A stretch of DNA of 6,712 nt from Coprothermobacterota bacterium (GCA_026389415.1 JAPLHX010000253.1:1-6712); one strand, 5' to 3'. Numbered from the stretch's first letter, positions 1 to 6,024 are shown. Notes: generated from the letters alone by a model not told the origin. Numbers and translations are program-made.

Positions 1-429
1 GATCGCCGCCATGGTGGTGGATTTGCCCGTCCCCGCCGCACCGGTCACCAGGATTAGCCCCCGCCGTTGCAACGAGAGCCCGGCCAGCAACTGGGGGAGA
101 CGAAGCTCCTCGAAGGAAGGGATGGTGAGCTTTACCTCGCGGAAGACAGCGGCGATCGTTTCTTTTTGCCAATAGATATTGACGCGATAGCGGCCAAGTT
201 CCGGTTGCCAGTAGGCCAGGTTGACCTGCAGATCCCGGGCGAATACCCTCTTTTGCGCTTCGCTCATGATGGAAAGGGCAATCGCTTCCATTTCCGGTGG
301 GGTCAACGGAGCGTGGTCAATCGGTACCAGTTGGTTGTAGATGCGCATGGTTGGCGGTGCGTCGACCTTGATGTAGAGGTCGGAGGCATCCATCTCTTTT
401 GCGTTTCGCAACCATTGATCGAGTCCCAT
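1..429 (-). CDS. pilT: PilT/PilU-type type IV pilus retraction ATPase, N-terminal part (cut by window edge)
   Basis: This is a partial gene: 143 codons are visible from ATG at 429-427, open to base 1. I read the protein from the reverse complement. It starts MGLDQWLRNAKEMDASDLYI, the usual PilT/PilU opening in which a short helix leads to the 'SDL.I..' strand. The PAS-like N-terminal domain continues through 'YRVNIYWQ' (about residues 81-88) and 'IPSFEELRLP' (about 103-112). It reaches Walker A GAAGTGKST at residues 130-138, next to the cut. The Asp box, Walker B and His box lie outside the window. Family knowledge: these hexameric cytoplasmic ATPases power pilus depolymerisation and twitching. 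The site AGAGG lies about 9 bases before the ATG. The gene follows trpS after 49 bases and could be cotranscribed with it; a -10-like TACAAT (461-456) lies in the gap, without a good -35. The family call is firm; PilT versus PilU cannot be settled from this half. Confidence 0.85.
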   Translation of the reverse strand, partial: MGLDQWLRNAKEMDASDLYIKVDAPPTMRIYNQLVPIDHAPLTPPEMEAIALSIMSEAQKRVFARDLQVNLAYWQPELGRYRVNIYWQKETIAAVFREVKLTIPSFEELRLPQLLAGLSLQRRGLILVTGAAGTGKSTTMAAI

Positions 430-478
430 TCGCTCTTACCTCTTTGTTTCTTAGTATTGTACCGCTCGCACAACCCCC

Positions 479-1495
479 TTAGGGCGAATTGCGGGAAAAC
501 AGGGGAGTACCCAGGCGCATTTTCATCCGCACCTCCTCCATGGTCGACCGAGCCACTTGGCGCGCTTTCTCGGTGCCGAAAGCGAAGATCTCTTCCAGTT
601 GGTCCGGGTGAGTCAGCAATTCCTGCCGCCGCATGCGGATTGGGTCCAGCAGCTCGTTTAGGATCCGAGCCAGGTTCCGTTTGTCTTCCACGCATCCCAA
701 CTGTCCCATGCGGCACGCTTCCGCGATGACCGGAGTGTTTCGTTTGTTGAATGCCTGGTGAAAGGCGAAGACGGTGCAGATGTTGGGATGACCCGGATCG
801 TTCTTGCGGATCTTGGCCGGGTCGGTAACCATGGCGCTGACGCGGTTCCCTACTTCCGCCGCGCTATGGGCGAAGGCGATGTCATTCCCCAGGCTTTTAC
901 TCATTTTTTTCTGGCCGTCGATGCCGGGCAGGCGGGAGAAATCGGAAAGGAGAGCCTCCGGCTCGGGGAATGTTTCTCCATAGAGATGGTTAAAACGTCG
1001 AGCGATTTCCCGCGTCAATTCCAGGTGAGACAGTTGGTCGTCTCCCACCGGCACCACGTTCGCTTTGTAAATCAGAATGTCGGCCGCCTGCAGAACGGGA
1101 TAACTCAGCAAACCGAGAGAGGCCAGACCTTCTTCCAGATGCATATCTTCCAGCTTGTCTTTCAAGGTGGGGATCCGTTGGGCCCGGGCAATGGTGACCA
1201 GCATATTGAACAGGAGATAAAGTTCGGCATGCTCGGGAATCGCTGACTGGAGAAAGAGCGTACTTTTATCCGGATCCAGCCCGACGGATAGGTAATCTAC
1301 AAAAATACCGCGCGAACTCGCTCGAATCTCTTCCGGTTTCTCGTATCCGGTGGTGAAGGCATGATAGTCCGCAATCAAAAAGAAGCAATCGTACGTTTCC
1401 TGCAATTTGAGCCGATTCACGATGGAACCAATATAGTGGCCCAAATGCAATTGGCCCGATGCCCGATCTCCTGTCAGGATGCGCCTCTTATTCAT
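479..1495 (-). CDS. trpS: Tryptophanyl-tRNA synthetase (TrpRS)
   Basis: A complete class Ic aminoacyl-tRNA synthetase of 338 residues, close to the family's usual length. It charges tRNA-Trp with tryptophan in the cytoplasm. Visible landmarks: TGDRASGQLHLGHYIG near the N-terminus, with the HIGH signature as HLGH at 17-20; 'YPVLQAADIL' at 132-141, whose Asp139 corresponds to the aspartate that reads the indole nitrogen in Bacillus TrpRS; GDDQ at 151-154; and KMSKS at 197-201 inside 'PGIDGQKKMSKSLGN'. The 'TGDR..G.LHLGH' opening and 'PG.DGQ.KMSKS' segment resemble the TrpRS II branch known from Deinococcus more than the classic B. subtilis enzyme; this is a judgement from memory. The start ATG (1495-1493) is preceded by GGAAGGA at a spacing of 11. 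A sigma-70-like promoter lies just upstream. The leader is only about 20-25 bases, so there is no room for a T-box or trp leader. It sits upstream of the pilT-like gene on the same strand. Confidence 0.96.
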   Translation of the reverse strand: MNKRRILTGDRASGQLHLGHYIGSIVNRLKLQETYDCFFLIADYHAFTTGYEKPEEIRASSRGIFVDYLSVGLDPDKSTLFLQSAIPEHAELYLLFNMLVTIARAQRIPTLKDKLEDMHLEEGLASLGLLSYPVLQAADILIYKANVVPVGDDQLSHLELTREIARRFNHLYGETFPEPEALLSDFSRLPGIDGQKKMSKSLGNDIAFAHSAAEVGNRVSAMVTDPAKIRKNDPGHPNICTVFAFHQAFNKRNTPVIAEACRMGQLGCVEDKRNLARILNELLDPIRMRRQELLTHPDQLEEIFAFGTEKARQVARSTMEEVRMKMRLGTPLFSRNSP

Positions 1496-1524
1496 TGGGT
1501 CGATCGTCCTTCCTTATTTTTACA

Positions 1525-1553
1525 AGTGTAGGAGTGGACTAGGGGCTTGTCAA
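1525..1553 (-). promoter_or_regulatory. Probable sigma-70 promoter of trpS
   Basis: Read on the minus strand, TTGACA (1553-1548) is a perfect -35 hexamer. It is followed after 17 bases by TACACT (1530-1525), a fair -10. Transcription would start near 1518 and give a leader of about 23 bases before the trpS ATG. The -35 shares five bases with the -35 of the divergent promoter for the lipid kinase. The boxes are read directly; activity is inferred. Confidence 0.6.
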
Positions 1554-1575
1554 TTGATAATAGAATTTGGATAAT
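1547..1575 (+). promoter_or_regulatory. Probable sigma-70 promoter of the first lipid kinase
   Basis: TTGTCA (1547-1552) and GATAAT (1570-1575) are each five of six to consensus, with an ideal 17-base spacer that is AT-rich. The start point would be near 1582, giving a leader of about 26 bases to the ATG at 1608. Its -35 overlaps that of the trpS promoter at 1548-1552 in the near-palindrome TTGTCAA. It probably drives the first lipid kinase and perhaps the genes after it. Confidence 0.6.
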
Positions 1576-1607
1576 GCTTTCATGTTGCGTACCCAGGGCG
1601 ATTTCGC

Positions 1608-2501
1608 ATGAAGGCAACTGTCATCATCAATCCGACCGCCGGCCGGGGAAGGGCTCTACGATTGCTGCCCCAAGTGGAGAAGACGCTGGTGGAATCCGGC
1701 CAAGACTTCACCGTGCGAGTGTCCCAGAGCCCGGAAGACCCTCCTCGGTTGGCTCGAGAGGCCATCGCGGCCGGTGCCCAAATGATCGTGGCAGGAGGGG
1801 GAGATGGTACCAGTCAGATGGTCGCGGGCGCCTTGGTGGGATCCCAGACGATCTTGGGCATCTTGCCTCTGGGCCGAGGAAACGACTTCGCCCGAGGACT
1901 CGGCATCCCCAAAGATCCCCTTGCCGCTTGCCGGATCCTGACGGAGGGCACGATCCGGGAAATAGACATCGGTCATGTGGGTCAAGATAAAATCTATCTG
2001 AACATGGCCGGGGCCGGGTTCGACGGGGAGGCCACCAGCCGGGCCAACCGGCTGCCGATCAAGGGCGCATTCGCCTATTTCCTCTCCGTGTTCCTGACCC
2101 TGATTTCCTTCCGGCCGGTAACCTTTACGTTGGAGCACGACCGAGGAACCTGGAAGGGAAAGGCGATGATGATCGGTGTGGCCAATAGCACCACCTACGG
2201 AGGCGGGATGCGATTGGCTCCCGACGCCAAAGTGGATGATGGACTGTTCGATCTGGTGATCATCAAGGAAGTAGGAAAGCTGGAATTCGTGCGGGTTTTT
2301 CCGCGGGTCTATCAAGGCACCCACATCTTGCATCCTGCGGTGGAGGTCTTGCGCACGACTTGCGTGCAGATGGCCTGCAGTGCTCCATTCGACCTCTACG
2401 CTGACGGAGACCGAATGGCTCCCCTCCCCTTGGGACTGGAAGTGGTCCCTCGCGCCTTGCGCGTGATGACTCCCCCACAAAAGGCGGCCAGTTTTTCCTG
2501 A
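1608..2501 (+). CDS. YegS/DgkB/BmrU-family lipid kinase, copy 1
   Basis: A complete 297-residue diacylglycerol-kinase-fold protein, normal length for the YegS/Rv2252/BmrU family. It is expected to phosphorylate a lipid alcohol such as diacylglycerol with ATP at the inner face of the membrane; the true substrate cannot be read from sequence. Visible features: N-terminal 'INPTAGRG' (about 7-14); the nucleotide-binding GGGDGT at 63-68; 'LPLGRGNDFA' at 86-95; 'NMAGAGFDGE' at 132-141; and the C-terminal lobe with 'YGGGMRLAPDAKVDDGLFDL' at 197-216. The C-terminal motif reads YADGD (264-268) where DgkB-type enzymes have DGE with the catalytic glutamate, so an Asp is at that position. No signal peptide or clear transmembrane helix is present. 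The ATG is preceded by a modest AGGG site 9 bases upstream. A tandem paralog follows after 63 bases; over the first 141 residues the two are about half identical by eye. The fold and family are certain, the substrate unknown. Confidence 0.93.
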   Translation: MKATVIINPTAGRGRALRLLPQVEKTLVESGQDFTVRVSQSPEDPPRLAREAIAAGAQMIVAGGGDGTSQMVAGALVGSQTILGILPLGRGNDFARGLGIPKDPLAACRILTEGTIREIDIGHVGQDKIYLNMAGAGFDGEATSRANRLPIKGAFAYFLSVFLTLISFRPVTFTLEHDRGTWKGKAMMIGVANSTTYGGGMRLAPDAKVDDGLFDLVIIKEVGKLEFVRVFPRVYQGTHILHPAVEVLRTTCVQMACSAPFDLYADGDRMAPLPLGLEVVPRALRVMTPPQKAASFS

Positions 2502-2506
2502 GTTTC

Positions 2507-2535
2507 TTGCCAAGCCGTCAGGAGCATCAGATAAT
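2507..2535 (+). promoter_or_regulatory. Probable internal promoter for the second lipid kinase
   Basis: TTGCCA (2507-2512) and GATAAT (2530-2535), each five of six to consensus, are separated by exactly 17 bases. They begin five bases after the first kinase's stop codon. Transcription would start near 2542, about 23 bases before the ATG at 2565. If active, it would let the second kinase and the CoA-transferase genes be expressed apart from the first kinase. Confidence 0.5.
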
Positions 2536-2564
2536 TACACTACTTTTTTAACTGGAGCCATGCC

Positions 2565-3461
2565 ATGAAAACGATGGTGTTTGTGAACCCAACCGCCGCG
2601 CGAGGAAAAGCGCTGCCAATGGTGCCCGCGCTGAAGGGACAATTGGATCAGCTCGGTTTGGACTACACGCTGGAGATCTCTCCGTCGGCAGACGCGCTAC
2701 CGCTCCTGGTTCGCCAGGCCGTCGCACAAGGCTACCAACTGATTGTGGCCGGTGGTGGCGATGGCACCGCACACATCGTAGGAGCAGCCCTGATTGGAAC
2801 CCAAGCCACCCTCGGTGTATTACCGATGGGCCGCGGCAACGACTTTAGCCATGCTCTGGGCATTCCCCGTGATTTGGCGGGAGCCTGCCGCATTCTTCGG
2901 GATGGGATCCCGGTGAAGATCGATGCCGGTCGGGCACAGACCGGTCAGTATTACCTGAACATGGCCGGAGCCGGGTTCGACGGGGAGGTCAACCGCCTGG
3001 GAAATCAAATTCGGTTTCTCAAAGGGGGATCCGCCTACACTTATGCCACCCTGGTGGAATTGTTCCGTTTCAAGGCGGGTCTCTTCACGCTGAAGTATGA
3101 CCAGGGAACCTGGCAGGGCAAAGCCCTGATGTTGGCCATCGGCAATTCCCCGGTGTATGGCGGCGGGATGCGCGTCACCCCCAACGCCAAGCTGAACGAC
3201 GGCCTATTCGACGTCTGCGTGGTGGGAGATCTGGGCAAGATCGATTTCCTGGCCACCTTTCCCAAAGTGTTCAAGGGAACGCACATGTCCAACCCAAAGG
3301 TGTTCGGCTTTCAAACCCGGCGGATCGAGATCGCCGTGGACAAAGACTACAAGTCTTATGCGGACGGGGACTTTTTCTCTGACCTGCCGATGACGCTGGA
3401 AGTAGTACCCCAAGCTCTGACGGTTTTTGTGTCGAAGGAAAAATCCCCTGCACTGATCTAA
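2565..3461 (+). CDS. YegS/DgkB/BmrU-family lipid kinase, copy 2
   Basis: A complete 298-residue paralog of the preceding kinase, collinear along nearly its whole length with a one-residue offset near position 147. The same landmarks are present: 'VNPTAARG' (7-14), GGGDGT (63-68), 'LPMGRGNDFS' (86-95), 'NMAGAGFDGE' (132-141), 'YGGGMRVTPNAKLNDGLFD' (198-216) and YADGD (265-269). The segment between about 142 and 180 and the region around 245-265 differ most from copy 1, which could reflect a different lipid substrate. It also has Asp where the DgkB catalytic Glu lies. The start is set by GGAG (2554-2557) at a spacing of 7; an ATG at 2560 is too close to that site and runs straight into a stop. 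It has its own likely promoter and is followed after 48 bases by the CoA-transferase alpha gene. The fold is certain; the substrate is unknown. Confidence 0.93.
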   Translation: MKTMVFVNPTAARGKALPMVPALKGQLDQLGLDYTLEISPSADALPLLVRQAVAQGYQLIVAGGGDGTAHIVGAALIGTQATLGVLPMGRGNDFSHALGIPRDLAGACRILRDGIPVKIDAGRAQTGQYYLNMAGAGFDGEVNRLGNQIRFLKGGSAYTYATLVELFRFKAGLFTLKYDQGTWQGKALMLAIGNSPVYGGGMRVTPNAKLNDGLFDVCVVGDLGKIDFLATFPKVFKGTHMSNPKVFGFQTRRIEIAVDKDYKSYADGDFFSDLPMTLEVVPQALTVFVSKEKSPALI

Positions 3462-3498
3462 CGTCGCGCGCGTTTTCCGATTCTTGAGATCCTGATAG

Positions 3499-3505
3499 AA
3501 GGAGG
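3499..3505 (+). promoter_or_regulatory. Strong ribosome binding site for CoA-transferase alpha
   Basis: AAGGAGG lies four bases before the ATG at 3510. It is a near-perfect anti-16S match with a slightly short spacing. It supports the full-length start and so the N-terminal extension of the alpha subunit. I see no convincing promoter in the 48-base gap before it, so readthrough from the kinases is likely. Confidence 0.7.
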
Positions 3506-3509
3506 CCGC

Positions 3510-4499
3510 ATGGAAGGACTAGGGAGGATCTTTACCGACTGCGATCCCGATCATCAGCGCGGGATTTTTCGTGCCAAGTCCAAGAAACTGATCGACAAGG
3601 TGACCACCGTACCGGAGGCCGTCCGCAACTTGGTTCGTGATGGGGACTACCTGGCCGTGGGCGGGTTCGGGGGTGTCCGCATTCCCACCGCGCTGCTGCA
3701 TGAGATCGTGCGCCAGAAAAAACAGCATTTGGGCTTTGCCGGCCACACTTCCACCCACGATTGCGAGATCCTGGCAGCGGGGCGCTGCTTCGACCGCTGT
3801 GACGTTGCCTATGTGATCGGCCTGGAGGCGCGCGGCATTCCCAAGATGGCTCGCAAATACTTTGAGAGCGGAGCGGTGGAATGCACCGAATGGACCAACG
3901 CCACCCTTTCCTGGCGATTGCGAGCGGCCGCCATGGGGATCTCCTTCATCCCTGTCCGCAGCATGCTGGGTACGGATACCGGTCTTCACAGCGCCGCCAA
4001 GGAGATCCTCTGTCCGTTTACCGGCCAGAAGTATTTCGCCGTGCCCGCCCTGTTCCCGGATGTGGCTCTGATCCACGTGCATGAGTCCGATACGTTTGGC
4101 AACGCCCACCTGCGGGGCATTCAAGTGTCCGATCAAGACCTGGCCCGTGCATCCAAGAAGGTGATCCTTTCCTGTGAACGGCTGGTGTCCACGGACTTCT
4201 TTCGCAATGATCAAGAGCGGACCACGATCCCCTACTACTTGGTGGATGCGGTGGTGGAAGTGCCATTTGGCAGTTACCCGGGCAACATGCCCTATGAATA
4301 CTACTCGGACGAAAGGCACCTGCAACAATGGATGGTGGCCGAAGAGACGCCCCAGGATTACCAGGCCTTCCTGGACAAGTACATTTTCAACACTGCCGAT
4401 TTCGGCGAGTATCTGGCTTTGTGCGGGGGGAAGAAACGGATGCAGCAACTGCGAGACCTGGAGTTCCTGCGGCCGCCACAAGCAGAGGAGGTGGAGTGA
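3510..4499 (+). CDS. Family I CoA-transferase, alpha subunit (glutaconate CoA-transferase A-like)
   Basis: A complete 329-residue protein resembling GctA of Acidaminococcus (about 320 residues). It should form a heterooligomer with the next gene product and move CoA between carboxylic acids in the cytoplasm. Visible: 'VRDGDYLAVGGFGGVRIP' (about 42-59), the glycine-rich family opening; 'RAAAMGISFIPVR' (138-150), matching 'HAAALGLPFLPV' in GctA; 'LFPDVALIHVHESDTFGNA' (181-199), matching the conserved 'VDVAIIHA...G' segment; 'IPYYLVDAVVEVPFGSYPGNM' region (240-260); and a C-terminal 'DYQAFLDKYIF...FGEYL' (283-302) that parallels 'DFDAFCKEWVF...HDEYL'. About 25-30 residues precede the point where GctA begins; a strong ribosome site supports this extension. 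The catalytic glutamate of such enzymes is on the beta subunit. The acyl substrate is unknown: glutaconate is only the nearest well-studied reference. Confidence 0.92.
   Translation: MEGLGRIFTDCDPDHQRGIFRAKSKKLIDKVTTVPEAVRNLVRDGDYLAVGGFGGVRIPTALLHEIVRQKKQHLGFAGHTSTHDCEILAAGRCFDRCDVAYVIGLEARGIPKMARKYFESGAVECTEWTNATLSWRLRAAAMGISFIPVRSMLGTDTGLHSAAKEILCPFTGQKYFAVPALFPDVALIHVHESDTFGNAHLRGIQVSDQDLARASKKVILSCERLVSTDFFRNDQERTTIPYYLVDAVVEVPFGSYPGNMPYEYYSDERHLQQWMVAEETPQDYQAFLDKYIFNTADFGEYLALCGGKKRMQQLRDLEFLRPPQAEEVE
4486..4492 (+). promoter_or_regulatory. Ribosome binding site that fixes the beta-subunit start
   Basis: AGGAGGT lies inside the last codons of the alpha gene, nine bases before the ATG at 4502. 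An in-frame GTG at 4496 would overlap the alpha stop but would be only three bases from this site, so ATG 4502 is preferred. The arrangement suggests translational coupling of the two subunits. Confidence 0.75.
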
Positions 4500-4501
4500 A
4501 G

Positions 4502-5287
4502 ATGATCTCGACCGAATACAACGGAATGGAACTCTTGGTTTGCGTGGCATCGCGCTACCTGGAAGATGGGTCCTCCGTCTCCGTGGGTACCGGTCTGCCC
4601 GTAGCTGCAGCCATGCTGGCCCAAAAACTGTACGCTCCGAACTTGCTGGTGATCTTCGAAGCGGGTGGCATCGCTCCCCTGCTGCCCACCATGCCCATCT
4701 CCGTGGGCGATTCCCGTACGACCTACAAAGCGATCCAGGCCACCTCAATGACCGAGGTGATGGACACTCTGGCTCGCGGATTGGTCGATATCTGCTTCTT
4801 GGGTGGCGCCCAGATCGACATGTATGGCAACCTCAACTCAACCATGGTCGGAACGGACTACCGTCACCCCAAGGTGCGTTTTCCCGGATCCGGGGGAGCC
4901 AATGACTTCGGTTCTCTGGCCTGGCGAACGATTGTGGTCAGCCCCCAGAGTGTGCGCCGTTTTGTGACCAAGGTGGACTTCATCACCACCCCGGGCTACC
5001 TGGACGGTCCCGGCGCTCGGGAAAAGGCGGGTCTTCCGCCCGGCACAGGGCCCTACAAGGTGATCACCAATCTGGCCGTGCTGGGGTACGATCAAGAGAG
5101 CAAATGGATGCGGGTGGAATCGGTTCACCCGGGTGTGACGTTAGACGAAGTGAAGTCGAATACGGGATTCCAGCTTCTGGTGAAAGATCCGCTGGAGACC
5201 ACCGAAGCGCCTACCGAGCAGGAGCTGCGCATGCTGCGCGAGGAAGTGGATCCATTAAAGCTGGTGATCGGCAGGGAAGCGAAGTAA
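4502..5287 (+). CDS. Family I CoA-transferase, beta subunit (glutaconate CoA-transferase B-like)
   Basis: A complete 261-residue protein closely matching GctB (about 266 residues) from end to end. Visible: 'VGTGLP' (28-33); 'LYAPNLLVIFEAGG' (43-56) with Glu53 at the place of the catalytic glutamate (Glu54 in GctB) that forms the CoA thioester intermediate; 'GGAQIDMYGNLNST' (101-114); 'HPKVRFPGSGGAND' (122-135); 'ITTPGYLDGPGAREKAGLP' (161-179); and C-terminal 'LREEVDP' (245-251). The reading frame stays open upstream of the chosen start to 4328, but those codons overlap the alpha gene out of frame and are not family-like; the ATG at 4502 has the well-placed AGGAGGT. Only two bases separate it from the alpha stop, so the two form one enzyme. 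Retention of Glu53 argues for a true transferase rather than an IpdAB-type hydrolase. The substrate pair is unknown. Confidence 0.93.
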   Translation: MISTEYNGMELLVCVASRYLEDGSSVSVGTGLPVAAAMLAQKLYAPNLLVIFEAGGIAPLLPTMPISVGDSRTTYKAIQATSMTEVMDTLARGLVDICFLGGAQIDMYGNLNSTMVGTDYRHPKVRFPGSGGANDFGSLAWRTIVVSPQSVRRFVTKVDFITTPGYLDGPGAREKAGLPPGTGPYKVITNLAVLGYDQESKWMRVESVHPGVTLDEVKSNTGFQLLVKDPLETTEAPTEQELRMLREEVDPLKLVIGREAK

Positions 5288-5316
5288 ATTCCCGACTCGG
5301 CAGTGCAAATCCCGTG

Positions 5317-5321
5317 GGAGG
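5317..5321 (+). promoter_or_regulatory. Ribosome binding site that fixes the UPF0173 hydrolase start
   Basis: GGAGG lies seven bases before the ATG at 5329. The same frame is open back to 5104 inside the beta-subunit gene, but that upstream part has no family resemblance. This site marks the true start. Confidence 0.75.
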
Positions 5322-5328
5322 ATGTGGA

Positions 5329-6024
5329 ATGGCAGATTTGGAAAAGCAACTTTCAATCACGTATCTCAAATTCTGGGGGCACGCCTTTTTTTCTCTCGCG
5401 CAAAACGGGGAAACATTGGCCATCGATCCCTACCTGGCCCAAGGTCCAATTCCATCTTCGTTCCGCCCTACTCTGATTTGCGTAACACACGGTCACGGGG
5501 ATCATCTGGGGGAAGCAATTCCCCTCTCCTTGCGGAGTGCAGCGCCGATTTTGGCGGTCTCCGAATTGGCTCGATACTGCAAGGCGCAAGGAGCGGACGT
5601 GAGGCCGGCACAACCGGGCGGCAGGATCGCTTTCCCGTTTGGTTGGGTGGAATTGGTACCGGCCATCCACAGTTCCTCCGGGCCGCAAGGGGAATACCTG
5701 GGGGTGGCTGCCGGCTTGCTGATTGAGTGGTTTGGCCGCGTATTCTACCATGCCGGGGATACAGCCCTCTTTTCGGACATGGCTCAGTTCAAACAGAAGG
5801 GTCCCATTTTTGCGGCGATGCTGCCGATGGGCGGGTTGTACACGATGGGGCCGGAGGATGCGTTGGCGGCAGTCAAACTGCTGGAACCGGAGATCGTGAT
5901 CCCGATGCATTACGGAACCTTCGCGGCCATCGAGCAGGACGTTCATGCCTTTGGGCAGCTAGTGGAAAAGGAGACAAATTCCCGCTGCCTAATATTAGAA
6001 CACGGGCAGGAAAACTCGATCTGA
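5329..6024 (+). CDS. UPF0173-family metal-dependent hydrolase (metallo-beta-lactamase fold)
   Basis: A complete 231-residue protein, normal for the UPF0173 family (about 225-230). Family knowledge: single-domain metallo-beta-lactamase-fold proteins with a two-metal site and no settled physiological substrate. Metal ligands visible in order: 'THGHGDHLG' with His54, His56, Asp58 and His59; His114 in 'PAIHSS'; 'FYHAGDT' with His141 and Asp144; 'MLPMGG' (164-169); and His194 in 'PMHYGTF'. All expected ligands are present, so it should be active. The N-terminus 'ITYLKFWGHAFF' (10-21) is the usual opening of the family ('I.YLGHS.F'), which supports the start with the GGAGG site. No signal peptide is visible, so it is cytoplasmic. 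It follows the beta subunit by 41 bases on the same strand and may be in the same transcript, but the family is widespread and the neighbourhood alone does not tie it to CoA chemistry. Confidence 0.92.
   Translation: MADLEKQLSITYLKFWGHAFFSLAQNGETLAIDPYLAQGPIPSSFRPTLICVTHGHGDHLGEAIPLSLRSAAPILAVSELARYCKAQGADVRPAQPGGRIAFPFGWVELVPAIHSSSGPQGEYLGVAAGLLIEWFGRVFYHAGDTALFSDMAQFKQKGPIFAAMLPMGGLYTMGPEDALAAVKLLEPEIVIPMHYGTFAAIEQDVHAFGQLVEKETNSRCLILEHGQENSI

Noticed and set aside
456..461. -10-like TACAAT (minus strand) ahead of the pilT-like gene
   Set aside because: No acceptable -35 is found 16-18 bases upstream, so an independent promoter is not supported; cotranscription with trpS is simpler.
67..729. 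220-codon plus-strand frame across the pilT and trpS region
   Set aside because: It overlaps the pilT-like N-terminus and the 3' end of trpS on the other strand, both firmly identified by motifs, and shows no family resemblance.
758..1246. 162-codon plus-strand frame inside trpS
   Set aside because: It is antisense to the catalytic core of trpS, including KMSKS, and has no independent support.
1656..2513. 285-codon minus-strand frame opposite the first kinase
   Set aside because: It is fully antisense to a well-conserved kinase, shows low-complexity His/Gln/Gly/Ser composition and has no recognisable motif.
2560..2568. Three-codon ATG CCA TGA overlapping the second kinase start
   Set aside because: The first ATG is only two bases from the GGAG site, too close for efficient initiation; the ATG at 2565 has the right spacing. 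A minimal leader peptide is not supported.
3460..3476. Possible terminator hairpin with CG-rich loop and TTTT after the second kinase
   Set aside because: Only a four-base AACG/CGTT stem can form, followed by a short T-run. This is too weak to call, and the next gene follows at once.
4328..4501. Upstream extension of the beta-subunit frame
   Set aside because: The residues before 4502 are out-of-frame translation of the alpha gene, lack GctB similarity and have no ribosome site, while ATG 4502 has a well-placed AGGAGGT.
3519..4748. 409-codon open frame on the minus strand opposite the CoA-transferase genes
   Set aside because: It is antisense to two clearly conserved genes, its protein is rich in Arg, His, Gly and Pro with no family motif, and it spans a gene boundary on the other strand. 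It is a by-product of codon composition.
5104..5328. Upstream extension of the UPF0173 frame
   Set aside because: It overlaps the beta-subunit gene out of frame and has no family similarity; GGAGG before ATG 5329 marks the start.
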